In this document: positions 8,317 through 14,876 of the stretch, piece by piece
Position numbering within the stretch: the first letter of the stretch is position 1
Layout of the letters: every line of letters begins with the position of its first letter
IMG/VR virus record: IMGVR_UViG_3300037493_003534
Coordinates: 1-30,944 of that record
Reading direction: 5' to 3' (one strand)
DNA: 30,944 nucleotides
Source of the DNA: a virus
Notes under the pieces: model-generated
What the model was told of the DNA's origin: nothing
What the model saw: only the letters and a program-made list of their open reading frames with translations
Database searches by the model: none
Made by a program: the position numbers and the translations under genes

Positions 8317-8353
8317 CGGAAAACGTACCCTGAAGTTCAGTAACTAAATAAGA

Positions 8354-8395
8354 GAAATGCCGCCAGAACTTAAATGTTTAGGCGGCGTTTTTCAT
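8354..8395 (+). terminator. GCCGCC/GGCGGC terminator after the ssDNA-binding protein gene
   Basis: GCCGCC and GGCGGC flank a 16-base loop and are followed by GTTTTT. Confidence 0.88.
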
Positions 8396-8405
8396 TACAT
8401 AGAAG

Positions 8406-8434
8406 TTTAATTCCAGCGATAGTTCTGTTAAGAT
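8406..8434 (+). promoter_or_regulatory. Promoter TTTAAT-N17-TAAGAT for the recombinase operon
   Basis: Fits the family seen through the window. Its leader carries a good ribosome site, AAAAGGAAA, before the ATG at 8461. Confidence 0.55.
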
Positions 8435-8460
8435 GAAATTTGAAAAGGAAACGTGTAATT

Positions 8461-9723
8461 ATGGCCAAACCTGTAACAACAAAGAAAAGTGAAGTAAAGC
8501 CGGCAATAGAAAAGACTAAAACAGCACAAGATAATGTAACCGATGATTTCTCCGCTGACCTCATTAAAATGATTAATAAAGAACACAATTCCAAAATTGC
8601 GTTCAACCTGGGGACCGATACAGCACCAACAGATGTTAAACGCTGGATTTCAACCGGCTCTAAACAAATGGACTATATCATCTCCAATAGAAGAGATGGT
8701 GGTCTACCAGAAGGTCGTATCGTTGAAATTCAAGGACCTCCCGGCATAGGTAAGTCTACCCTTGTCTCTCTCATCGCTCGTTCTACTCAACAAATGGGTG
8801 GTATCGCTGTCTATATCGATACAGAAAATGCTACCAATCCAGAAATGCTTGCAAATATGGGAGTTGATGTTGCTAAACGTTTTATCTTTGTTCAATCCCC
8901 TTGCACAGAAGAGATTTTGAACGTTATTGAAAGCACAATTCTTAAAGCCCGCTCAATGACAAAAGATGTTCCGGTCACTGTTATCTGGGATAGCGTAAGT
9001 CAATCTTCCCCAAGAGCGGAACTTGAAGGTGACTATGACCAGAACTCTATTGGTCTTCAAGCAAGAGTGCTCTCCAAGGGTATGAGAAAAATTGCTAACG
9101 TAATCGGGGGACAAAATGTTCTGCTAGTCCTAGTTTCACAGCAAAGAATGAAAATAGGAGTCCTTTACGGGGATCCGGTAACGACTGCTGGAGGTATGGC
9201 TATTCCATATTCAGCTTCTGTTAGAATACGTTTGGATGGCGGCTCACAAATTAAAGATAAAGATGATAACGTTATTGGTATCAACTGCACTGCAAGAACT
9301 ATTAAGAATAAAGTTGCTAAACCATTCCGAAAGATTGGGTTCCGTATTTTATTTGGAAGAGGCATCTTTGAATCCGAAGAACTATTTGATCTTCTTCGTG
9401 TTCATTGTAAAGAGAATGCTAAAACCCCTTGCAAGACTAATGGTAAATTAGTTTCTATTGATGGTGAAGGAGCGTGGAAGACCTTTACTATTGCTAATGA
9501 AAAGACTGGCGAGATAGAGACGGAAGTTAAATTCTATAAGCAAGACTTTGGCCCGAAGGTATTGGATGTTCCAGAGTATAAGGAATATGTTGCCGCTCTT
9601 ATGGATGCCGCACTTGTTCTTGGTACAGGTTCGGCTATTGAAGAGCACCAGACTTATGAAGAGAGTCCTGAAGGTGAAGTAGGTGCTCAAGGGTCTTCTG
9701 CTGAAGATATTGTTGTAAACTGA
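8461..9723 (+). CDS. RecA/UvsX-type recombinase
   Basis: 420 residues. Catalyses homology-directed strand exchange in repair and recombination-dependent replication. Visible: Walker A QGPPGIGKST (91-100), IDTENATNPEML in place of the RecA E-N-A segment, a Walker B strand VTVIWDSVSQSSP, and the L2 region YGDPVTTAGGMAIPYSASVRI. There is an extended N-terminus (about 60 residues) and an acidic C-terminal tail (GSAIEEHQTYEESPEGE). Closer in layout to phage RecA homologues than to host RecA. The ATG at 8461 is preferred over TTG 8440 because AAAAGGAAA lies just upstream of it. Followed after 14 bases by dUTPase, one operon. Confidence 0.92.
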   Translation: MAKPVTTKKSEVKPAIEKTKTAQDNVTDDFSADLIKMINKEHNSKIAFNLGTDTAPTDVKRWISTGSKQMDYIISNRRDGGLPEGRIVEIQGPPGIGKSTLVSLIARSTQQMGGIAVYIDTENATNPEMLANMGVDVAKRFIFVQSPCTEEILNVIESTILKARSMTKDVPVTVIWDSVSQSSPRAELEGDYDQNSIGLQARVLSKGMRKIANVIGGQNVLLVLVSQQRMKIGVLYGDPVTTAGGMAIPYSASVRIRLDGGSQIKDKDDNVIGINCTARTIKNKVAKPFRKIGFRILFGRGIFESEELFDLLRVHCKENAKTPCKTNGKLVSIDGEGAWKTFTIANEKTGEIETEVKFYKQDFGPKVLDVPEYKEYVAALMDAALVLGTGSAIEEHQTYEESPEGEVGAQGSSAEDIVVN

Positions 9724-9737
9724 AAAGGAAAATAGAG

Positions 9738-10208
9738 ATGACTGATAGACAAGGAACGATAAAGGTTTTATTTAAGAAACTATCTCCGGGGGCAAAGATA
9801 CCTACTTCGATTGGAGAAGGTAATGTTGGTTTTGATGTATATTGTGATGAGGAGGTAGCGATACCTTCTATGAGAACAAAGAAGATATCTTCTGGTATTC
9901 AATTAGCAGATGCTTCTTCACAGGATATAGCCGGCAATAGTATCTTTCTTAAAATTGAAGGCAGAAGTGGATTAGCGGCACGTGGAGTCTTTCCTATCGG
10001 TGGAATAGTTGATATTTCCTACCGTGGAACTCTTGGTATAATGTTAGCGAATATGAGCGATGTTACTGTTATCTTTAAGCCCGGCGATAGAATAGCTCAA
10101 CTTGTGGTCTATAAGGTAGGATGCTCACCAGAGGTCCTAATGGCTGAAACTGACGTAGTTGCGGAGACAACCAGAGGAAGTGCCGGGTTCGGATCAAGTG
10201 GGGCCTGA
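9738..10208 (+). CDS. dut: dUTPase (deoxyuridine triphosphatase)
   Basis: Hydrolyses dUTP to dUMP and pyrophosphate, keeping uracil out of DNA and feeding dTMP synthesis. 156 residues, the trimeric family length. All five motifs are visible: GFDVYC (motif 1), GRSGLAARG (2), GGIVDISYRGTLGIML (3, with the catalytic-water Asp and the Tyr that excludes ribose), GDRIAQLVV (4) and RGSAGFGSSG (5). Complete and probably active. AAAAGGAAA upstream; a terminator follows. Confidence 0.96.
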   Translation: MTDRQGTIKVLFKKLSPGAKIPTSIGEGNVGFDVYCDEEVAIPSMRTKKISSGIQLADASSQDIAGNSIFLKIEGRSGLAARGVFPIGGIVDISYRGTLGIMLANMSDVTVIFKPGDRIAQLVVYKVGCSPEVLMAETDVVAETTRGSAGFGSSGA

Positions 10209-10237
10209 CAGTCTTATAACGTAATCCACAAATAAGA

Positions 10238-10276
10238 AACGCCGCTAGACCAATAAAGGTTTAAGCGGCGTTCTTG
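10238..10276 (+). terminator. GCCGCT/AGCGGC terminator after dut
   Basis: AACGCCGCT (10238-10246) pairs with AGCGGCGTT (10264-10272), then a T-rich tail. Confidence 0.88.
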
Positions 10277-10300
10277 TATTATATTCGGCTAAAAACATTG

Positions 10301-10329
10301 TTTATCTTTATATTCAGTTATGATATGGT
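10301..10329 (+). promoter_or_regulatory. Weak promoter TTTATC-N17-TATGGT
   Basis: The -10 is weak, but the geometry (six bases to the ATG at 10336) is the same as in the other leaderless genes. Confidence 0.35.
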
Positions 10330-10335
10330 TAGAGT

Positions 10336-10482
10336 ATGAATACTTCAATATATTTTACAGTCTCGAATAGTTCCACAAACCAGACCTACGGCTATTTCTC
10401 CTCCAAAGAGCAAGCTACCTATTATATCATATTGTCCGGCTCTATGGATGACCTGATTATAAAAGAATTCAATAGAGTTTAG
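10336..10482 (+). CDS. Small hypothetical protein
   Basis: 48 residues, beginning MNTSIYFTVSNSSTNQ and ending IIKEFNRV. Has no ribosome site but sits six bases after a possible -10 box. The stop overlaps the -35 box of the next promoter. No family recognised; it could be a small regulatory peptide. Moderate confidence that it is a gene. Confidence 0.45.
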   Translation: MNTSIYFTVSNSSTNQTYGYFSSKEQATYYIILSGSMDDLIIKEFNRV

Positions 10483-10506
10483 AAGTGGGGCAGGACCTGT
10501 TATATT
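10478..10506 (+). promoter_or_regulatory. Promoter TTTAGA-N17-TATATT with structured leader
   Basis: Fits the promoter family. The leader 10508-10550 can fold into a stem: GAGGTAGAGATGA against TCATCTAGCCTC, imperfect. It may be a stabilising or regulatory 5' hairpin. Confidence 0.5.
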
Positions 10507-10572
10507 AAGAGGGTGAGGTAGAGATGAACTAAATCATCTAGCCTCCCCTAACAAAAAAGAGATAGAAGAAAC

Positions 10573-10815
10573 ATGTCATACGCATATCGTCAGTTCCCAG
10601 AGTCCAAAGTTGTCAAGTCAGTTAGCCTTCGCACCAGCGAGAATGGCGCCAATAACATCCTTCATGTCAAGATCCGCTCAACCGGAAATGTCTATGAGTA
10701 TCGTATGGGTTCCAAGCGCACTGAGAACTTCGTCAATGAGGCGTTCTGGGGTGGAAATATTCTTAAGGCCTTCAAGACCGCTACTAAGGGTCTTCAGTCT
10801 ACGCTCGTAGCCTGA
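10573..10815 (+). CDS. Small protein, possibly KTSC-like
   Basis: 80 residues. The centre, LHVKIRSTGNVYEYRMGSKR, followed by a helix and aromatic residues (NEAFWGG) and a basic helix, loosely resembles the KTSC fold, whose role is unknown. The gene is GC-richer than its neighbours, with codons like those of the VWA and MoxR genes, and has its own promoter, leader hairpin and strong terminator, which suggests high expression. Family assignment weak; existence of the gene is well supported. Confidence 0.65.
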   Translation: MSYAYRQFPESKVVKSVSLRTSENGANNILHVKIRSTGNVYEYRMGSKRTENFVNEAFWGGNILKAFKTATKGLQSTLVA

Positions 10816-10844
10816 TTACTAAAACCACCAAAACTGAATGAATG

Positions 10845-10878
10845 AAAGCCCAGATAGAAATATCTGGGCTTTATCATT
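10845..10878 (+). terminator. Strong intrinsic terminator
   Basis: Perfect 12-bp stem, AAAGCCCAGATA with TATCTGGGCTTT, loop GAAA, then a T-rich stretch. Confidence 0.92.
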
Positions 10879-10887
10879 TCTATATCC

Positions 10888-10893
10888 TATAAT
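10888..10893 (+). promoter_or_regulatory. -10 box TATAAT six bases before ATG 10900
   Basis: Perfect TATAAT placed to start transcription on the ATG. No clear -35 at 17 bases, so a weaker call. Confidence 0.45.
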
Positions 10894-10899
10894 TTATTT

Positions 10900-11229
10900 A
10901 TGGTCAACAGTGATTTCATAATTGGCAAGTTATATGTCTATTCAGATTATAGCTGGAATTCTTCTTATGAGAAGGAATATAAGCGACTGAATGATAACAT
11001 ATCATTTCATATGGCGCCTATGCTAGGACAACGTGGGGATTTAGAACAATTCTTTAATGTTAAAGAACCATTCTTAATCTTAGAGAAACTTTATATTGCC
11101 GCCACAAAAGTTAAATCTATTCAAAATGCTGAATTCTTAACTTATAATAAATGGCAAGTGAAAATTCTGGTCAATGAGAATATCGGTTGGCTTTCTATTT
11201 GGGATTATGAATTCTCCGAACTCGTGTAG
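10900..11229 (+). CDS. Hypothetical protein
   Basis: 109 residues, rich in aromatic residues (LYVYSDYSWNSSYEKEY, WLSIWDYEF) and probably a small beta-rich fold. Family not recognised. The ATG lies six bases after TATAAT and lacks a ribosome site, so translation is probably leaderless. A bidirectional-looking terminator follows. Confidence 0.65.
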   Translation: MVNSDFIIGKLYVYSDYSWNSSYEKEYKRLNDNISFHMAPMLGQRGDLEQFFNVKEPFLILEKLYIAATKVKSIQNAEFLTYNKWQVKILVNENIGWLSIWDYEFSELV

Positions 11230-11261
11230 TAAGTTGTTTGCCCGGCCAAATTATAAAGAAA

Positions 11262-11310
11262 AACGCCGCTTAAACTTTTAAGAGTTCAGGCGGCGTTCTT
11301 ATATTGTTAA
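11262..11310. terminator. Terminator between converging genes
   Basis: AACGCCGC pairs with GCGGCGTT across an inner AACT/AGTT stem, with T-rich sequence after it on the plus strand. Lies between converging genes ending at 11229 and 11323. Confidence 0.85.
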
Positions 11311-11322
11311 ATAGATGATCAA

Positions 11323-11568
11323 CTAGGCGACCATTCTATCAAGAATTTCTTGTTTAAGTTCTTTGTAATCATAACGATCGTCCGCACGAACCGCATCCTC
11401 AAACATGTCAACTAGTTCTTCTTTTGAAAGACGGCCTCCACGCTCAGACGGCTCTAGTCCTTGACGATCAGCGTTAATACGCTCCTCGGCCCAATCATCT
11501 CTGTCCTCGCCTGACTCTTCAATTTGTTCTTTAATAATTTGTTTAAGTTGTCTAATTGAAATTCTCAT
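11323..11568 (-). CDS. Small protein with shared N-terminal tag MRISIRQLKQIIKE (copy 3)
   Basis: 81 residues: tag MRISIRQLKQIIKEQIEE, then an acidic, helical body (SKEELVDMFEDAVRADDRYD) unlike the other tagged proteins. I-K-E then Gln again fits a prohead-protease site. The ribosome site AAAAGGAATAAT is shared with copies 1 and 2. Second gene of a minus-strand pair with copy 4. Proposed internal head protein, by inference. Confidence 0.8.
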   Translation of the reverse strand: MRISIRQLKQIIKEQIEESGEDRDDWAEERINADRQGLEPSERGGRLSKEELVDMFEDAVRADDRYDYKELKQEILDRMVA

Positions 11569-11597
11569 GATATTATTCCTTTTCTTTCTTTGTTTTA

Positions 11598-11858
11598 CTA
11601 TTCTAACTCTGCAATTAATTTATCGATTAGATCTGATACATCTGGCCGGTCATCGCCATCCACAAGCTGAAGAATATTTTTCTTTAATTTTGCAACCTTT
11701 GGATTACGATCTTTATCAGTCCAACCACCTCGCTGAGATTCTCTACCACGTTCACGAGGAAGCGCAGGTCCTCTTGGGCCAAAATCTTCTTTATCTGACC
11801 AACCTTCTTCTACTTGCTCTTTAATAATTTGTTTAAGTTGTCTGATAGAAATTCTCAT
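11598..11858 (-). CDS. Small protein with shared N-terminal tag MRISIRQLKQIIKE (copy 4)
   Basis: 86 residues. A longer frame opens at 12011, but the tag begins at the internal ATG 11858, preceded by AAAGGAAAA, so I place the start there. Tag MRISIRQLKQIIKEQVEE is followed by a Gly/Pro/Arg-rich stretch (about 23-45, PRGPALPRERGRESQRGG) and a C-terminal helix (VSDLIDKLIAELE). Upstream is the 36-base element also found before copy 2. First gene of the pair. Confidence 0.8.
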   Translation of the reverse strand: MRISIRQLKQIIKEQVEEGWSDKEDFGPRGPALPRERGRESQRGGWTDKDRNPKVAKLKKNILQLVDGDDRPDVSDLIDKLIAELE

Positions 11859-11881
11859 TATTGTATTTTCCTTTAACCGGT

Positions 11882-11917
11882 TGAATTTAAATAGTGTCCC
11901 ATTATTTCTTTTGCCGG
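11882..11917 (-). promoter_or_regulatory. Conserved upstream element of tagged-gene unit 2
   Basis: Matches 6599-6634 at 32 of 36 bases, same distance class and orientation relative to a tagged gene. Probable shared promoter core or operator. Confidence 0.45.
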
Positions 11918-11949
11918 TTTTTATTTCACTAAAAGCCCGGCACAATTCG

Positions 11950-11978
11950 TTTAAACTAAATTTCAACTCTGCTAAACT
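11950..11978 (+). promoter_or_regulatory. Promoter TTTAAA-N17-TAAACT
   Basis: Drives the membrane-protein gene at 12002, which has a ribosome site AAAGGAATAA before its ATG. Confidence 0.55.
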
Positions 11979-12001
11979 TAAAACTATCCCAAAGGAATAA
12001 A

Positions 12002-12286
12002 ATGAAAGCAATATCAGGTTTCATCTCAGCAGTGCTCTCCCAAGTAGTCATCGGCCTAGTAATAGGTATGCTCTGGAATTACAGCATATCCCCTCTCGGC
12101 TTACCAAATATGTCTATGACTCATGCTTGCGCCATATGGTGTCTAATAGTCCTAATCACCACAGTAATAACCTATATCGCCACTAACATAGTAATGGTAG
12201 TTATTGAATATTACCGCAAACTTCAACTGGCCGAAACCGTAGAAGCACTCGCTAAATTAGATAAAGATAAGTCAGAAGAAGACTGA
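12002..12286 (+). CDS. Small two-span membrane protein
   Basis: 94 residues. Two hydrophobic segments (about 5-26, FISAVLSQVVIGLVIGML; and about 44-70, IWCLIVLITTVITYIATNIV) and a charged helical tail (AETVEALAKLDKDKSEED). No signal cleavage site is obvious. The family is not recognised. Size and topology would suit a superinfection-exclusion or lysis accessory protein, but nothing specific supports either. Good ribosome site and own promoter. Confidence 0.7.
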   Translation: MKAISGFISAVLSQVVIGLVIGMLWNYSISPLGLPNMSMTHACAIWCLIVLITTVITYIATNIVMVVIEYYRKLQLAETVEALAKLDKDKSEED

Positions 12287-12294
12287 TTATATCC

Positions 12295-12945
12295 CTAACG
12301 CTGACCTTCCGAAGCAAAGAAGACTGCCGGAGGTATCATCTTAAGCGTCCGCTCTATCATGTCTAACGTCTTAATCATTTCTAACTTAATATCATTAAGA
12401 AGCCTATGATAAGGCTCAGATGGCATTTTTGGCGAACCCTTGGCTATAATATTAGCCTTAAATAATCGCATCAATTCTTCCTTAGGAGCATAATCTGCTC
12501 CCATACCAACTCGATCTTCATTTAACATTCCAGTTTGATGAAGACCAATAGATATATAAGGAGTAGCTCTAAACTCACGTTCAATATCATTTATTGACAA
12601 AACAGCGTCTGACTGTTGTTCTGGCGTAAGTTGCTTCATTAACTCTTTATGAACCTTAGAGATGGCTTGCTCAACAATATCATGGAATTGTTGCTCTGAA
12701 CTCACACCGTGAGGAGCCATATCCATAATTCTTTGTAAAACATTATCATATATTTCTTGCCGCTTAAAGTATAATTTACCCATAGGCTCTGGGTCAGGTG
12801 CCCCATTTCCCATTTGAATAGTCACATTCGCTTCTGGTGCTCCATTACCTGCTTGAATAGCAATAGTTTGCTCCATTTGCTCGTTAAGCACTTGAAGCCT
12901 CATCCAACCCTTGAAGCGCTCAGATTCCGATATAATGTTTCTCAT
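12295..12945 (-). CDS. Possible internal head protein with a different N-terminal tag
   Basis: 216 residues. Starts MRNIISESERFKGWMRLQVLNE, then Gln: an amphipathic N-terminus ending in L-N-E, which fits the T4-type L-x-E protease rule though it differs in sequence from the MRIS tag. A two-copy internal repeat follows (TIAIQAGNGAPEA / NVTIQMGNGAPDPE, about 32-58). The rest is helical (LQRIMDMAPHGVSSEQQF, EAISKVHKELMKQL). Family not recognised; the head role is inferred from the N-terminus and from neighbouring tagged genes. No clear ribosome site. TAAATACT lies about 15 bases before the ATG and could be a late-type promoter core. Confidence 0.6.
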   Translation of the reverse strand: MRNIISESERFKGWMRLQVLNEQMEQTIAIQAGNGAPEANVTIQMGNGAPDPEPMGKLYFKRQEIYDNVLQRIMDMAPHGVSSEQQFHDIVEQAISKVHKELMKQLTPEQQSDAVLSINDIEREFRATPYISIGLHQTGMLNEDRVGMGADYAPKEELMRLFKANIIAKGSPKMPSEPYHRLLNDIKLEMIKTLDMIERTLKMIPPAVFFASEGQR

Positions 12946-12956
12946 ACCGATAAGTA

Positions 12957-12985
12957 TTTACTCTCAACCGCATTTGTTATATAAT
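12957..12985 (+). promoter_or_regulatory. Promoter TTTACT-N17-TATAAT
   Basis: Upstream of the gene at 13002, which has AAAGGA before its ATG. Lies between divergent genes. Confidence 0.6.
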
Positions 12986-13001
12986 TAATTAAAGGAACTA
13001 T

Positions 13002-13223
13002 ATGGCTAACTATAAGAACAATAAACCAAAATCATATAAAGGCTGTTGTGGTCTCTGTTGTCTCTATGACACAGATGGAAGACGAAATGGTCGCCGACAC
13101 ACCATTCAAGAAGAACGCTTTTATATGAATGCTGATGAAGAAGAACGTGATTACCTTCGTCTTCGAGAAGAAGAGTTTTACGATGATTATCTAGAAGAAG
13201 ACGCAGAAAAGGCGGCCGTCTAA
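13002..13223 (+). CDS. Small Cys-rich acidic protein
   Basis: 73 residues. A Lys/Asn-rich start, then CCGLCCL (about 15-21), which could bind metal, a basic patch (GRRNGRRH), and a strongly acidic, helical second half (EEERDYLRLREEEFYDDYLEEDAE). Family not recognised. Good ribosome site (AAAGGAACT). Ends inside a hairpin terminator. Confidence 0.7.
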   Translation: MANYKNNKPKSYKGCCGLCCLYDTDGRRNGRRHTIQEERFYMNADEEERDYLRLREEEFYDDYLEEDAEKAAV

Positions 13224-13242
13224 TAAAAGACGCCGCCTTACC
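13209..13242. terminator. Hairpin terminator between converging genes
   Basis: AAGGCGGCCGTCT pairs with AGACGCCGCCTT with a one-base bulge. The 5' arm is inside the end of the 13002 gene. T-rich sequence follows on the minus strand, so it probably serves the gene ending at 13274 as well. Confidence 0.75.
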
Positions 13243-13273
13243 ACATCACTTGCCAAAAATCTACTAGAAATCC

Positions 13274-13801
13274 TTAGGCTATAAGCTTATAAAGTTCTGC
13301 TTCGTGAATAACTTGCACTCCAAGTTTCTGAGCCTTAGCAAGCTTGCTTCCACCTTTATTAATCGCTGAACCTTGAAGAAGATAAGTTAGACCTTTGGTT
13401 ACGGCGGTCTTTACTTCTCCACCATGCATTATGATAATTTTATCTACAACAGCCCGGGAGAGATGAGCATGTTCTCCAGTCATACAGAAAGATAAGCCGG
13501 CTAACTTCGTGCTAGGTTCCACTGCTATAAAATGAGTCTTGGCATCGCTAGCATGTATAGACGCTATTCCAGATTCCGCTACCAATATCTTTAATGAATT
13601 CTTACTATTCCATTGATCTCTTCCACCAAGACCTATCATATTGTTTTCAAGAATAATATGATAATCGCCAGTAGTAAAACTATAATACTTAGTTGAACTG
13701 CCGATTGCTTCATAATCTACACAATGAAATGGTCTAGTCGTTAAAACATACTTGCCAGGTATAAAGTTATATAATTCAGCTGGGAATTCAATGGTTGGCA
13801 T
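13274..13801 (-). CDS. BRCT-domain protein A
   Basis: 175 residues. The C-terminal ~78 form a ligase/RFC-type BRCT domain: LAGLSFCMTGEHAHLSR, IIIMHGGEVKTAVTKGLTYLLQG, SKLAKAQKLGVQVIHEAELYKLI, with the usual G-G turn and the pattern of a conserved aromatic or hydrophobic residue near the end. The N-terminal ~98 are a different, beta-rich region I do not recognise. BRCT domains bind DNA ends or phosphopeptides, often in repair complexes. The downstream partner of a second BRCT gene starts ten bases away. GAGGGG precedes the ATG. Confidence 0.85.
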   Translation of the reverse strand: MPTIEFPAELYNFIPGKYVLTTRPFHCVDYEAIGSSTKYYSFTTGDYHIILENNMIGLGGRDQWNSKNSLKILVAESGIASIHASDAKTHFIAVEPSTKLAGLSFCMTGEHAHLSRAVVDKIIIMHGGEVKTAVTKGLTYLLQGSAINKGGSKLAKAQKLGVQVIHEAELYKLIA

Positions 13802-13811
13802 AATTCACCCC

Positions 13812-14393
13812 TCACACAAAAAACTTAAAGAACTCAGACTCCGATATCATTTTAATACCATGCTTCTTAGCATATAGAATAGTATTACTAGCCGTACTAC
13901 TACAATTGATAACCAAATTTGTTTTATCAGTTGGTTTAGGACTATACACGCCGCCACTTAATTCAATTAAGTTCTTAAATGTGTTCTTAGGGTAAGCTGT
14001 TGCTGCCCCAGTAATTGTAATGTCATAACCTTTAAGGTTTTCTGTTAAAGGGCAATAAAACCAAAACTTCAAGTCTTCTTTGATAATAGTTTTATAGGTG
14101 TCATTCCATACTACTTTTAAGCCGGCAATATTATCCATCAAATGTCGTGGCTTAGGATGATTTAGTTCAATACCGGTTATCATATGAACATTCTGTTCAA
14201 ATAAGATACTATCCAAATCCTCATTCGTCGGTGCCCAAGCATACTTATGAGAATTCTTCCATGTCTCCGCCATTAGCGTATAGACAATGAATTTACCAAG
14301 CGCAGGTACCTTAAGCGCTTTTGGTATACGATGTTTATAGATCATCGTATTTCTATCATGCCCACAGGGCATCCATTTATTGTTTAATTTCAT
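13812..14393 (-). CDS. BRCT-domain protein B
   Basis: 193 residues. C-terminal BRCT (LKGYDITITGAATAYP, LIELSGGVYSPKPTDKTNLVI, ILYAKKHGIKMISESEFFKFF, about 118-193) after a longer N-terminal region that differs from that of protein A. The start shares its A with the stop of the gene before it (TAATG), so translation is coupled. Two BRCT proteins in tandem could form a heterodimer in a DNA repair or end-binding complex; this is inference. Confidence 0.83.
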   Translation of the reverse strand: MKLNNKWMPCGHDRNTMIYKHRIPKALKVPALGKFIVYTLMAETWKNSHKYAWAPTNEDLDSILFEQNVHMITGIELNHPKPRHLMDNIAGLKVVWNDTYKTIIKEDLKFWFYCPLTENLKGYDITITGAATAYPKNTFKNLIELSGGVYSPKPTDKTNLVINCSSTASNTILYAKKHGIKMISESEFFKFFV

Positions 14394-14848
14394 TATCTAA
14401 TGTTTAATGCTTTGCGGCGTTCAAAATCATTTATATCTCTAAGATTACTAAGCATCTTGGATAAGACTTCTTTCCACGTCTCTACTTTACCACAAGCTCC
14501 ATCATTATCTAAACCATTAAAATCTGTCATATCAGCATAGAGCCCGCTTAGTTTATCTATAACAGAAGATATACCGTCATGGTCATTAAACAATGACCCC
14601 TTTATTTCTTTATGAAGAAAATGTTTGGCAATCCATCCAGTTCCCCCACTAGCAAGCGTGACACGGACTCTTACATTAGTTTCATCTAATACTAATACGA
14701 CTTCACCAATATCGTCTCTATGAGTAGTTCGACCATTACCTACTGAACGGTCAGTGTCATATACCGTAATTAGGTTATACTTTCGTGTACCAAAAGTCCG
14801 ACCTACATGACTTTTCATATGAGATTTTAATTTACGATTAGACGACAT
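14393..14848 (-). CDS. Hypothetical protein upstream of the BRCT pair
   Basis: 151 residues. Basic N-terminus (SNRKLKSHMKSHVGRTFG), a beta-rich middle with SH3-like spacing (EVVLVLDETNVRVRVTLASG, then GWIAKHFL), and a helical C-terminus. Family not recognised. Its stop overlaps the start of BRCT protein B, so it is part of that unit and may act with it. Confidence 0.7.
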   Translation of the reverse strand: MSSNRKLKSHMKSHVGRTFGTRKYNLITVYDTDRSVGNGRTTHRDDIGEVVLVLDETNVRVRVTLASGGTGWIAKHFLHKEIKGSLFNDHDGISSVIDKLSGLYADMTDFNGLDNDGACGKVETWKEVLSKMLSNLRDINDFERRKALNIR

Positions 14849-14876
14849 AGCCCTAAATATAGGACTACTTTATCTT

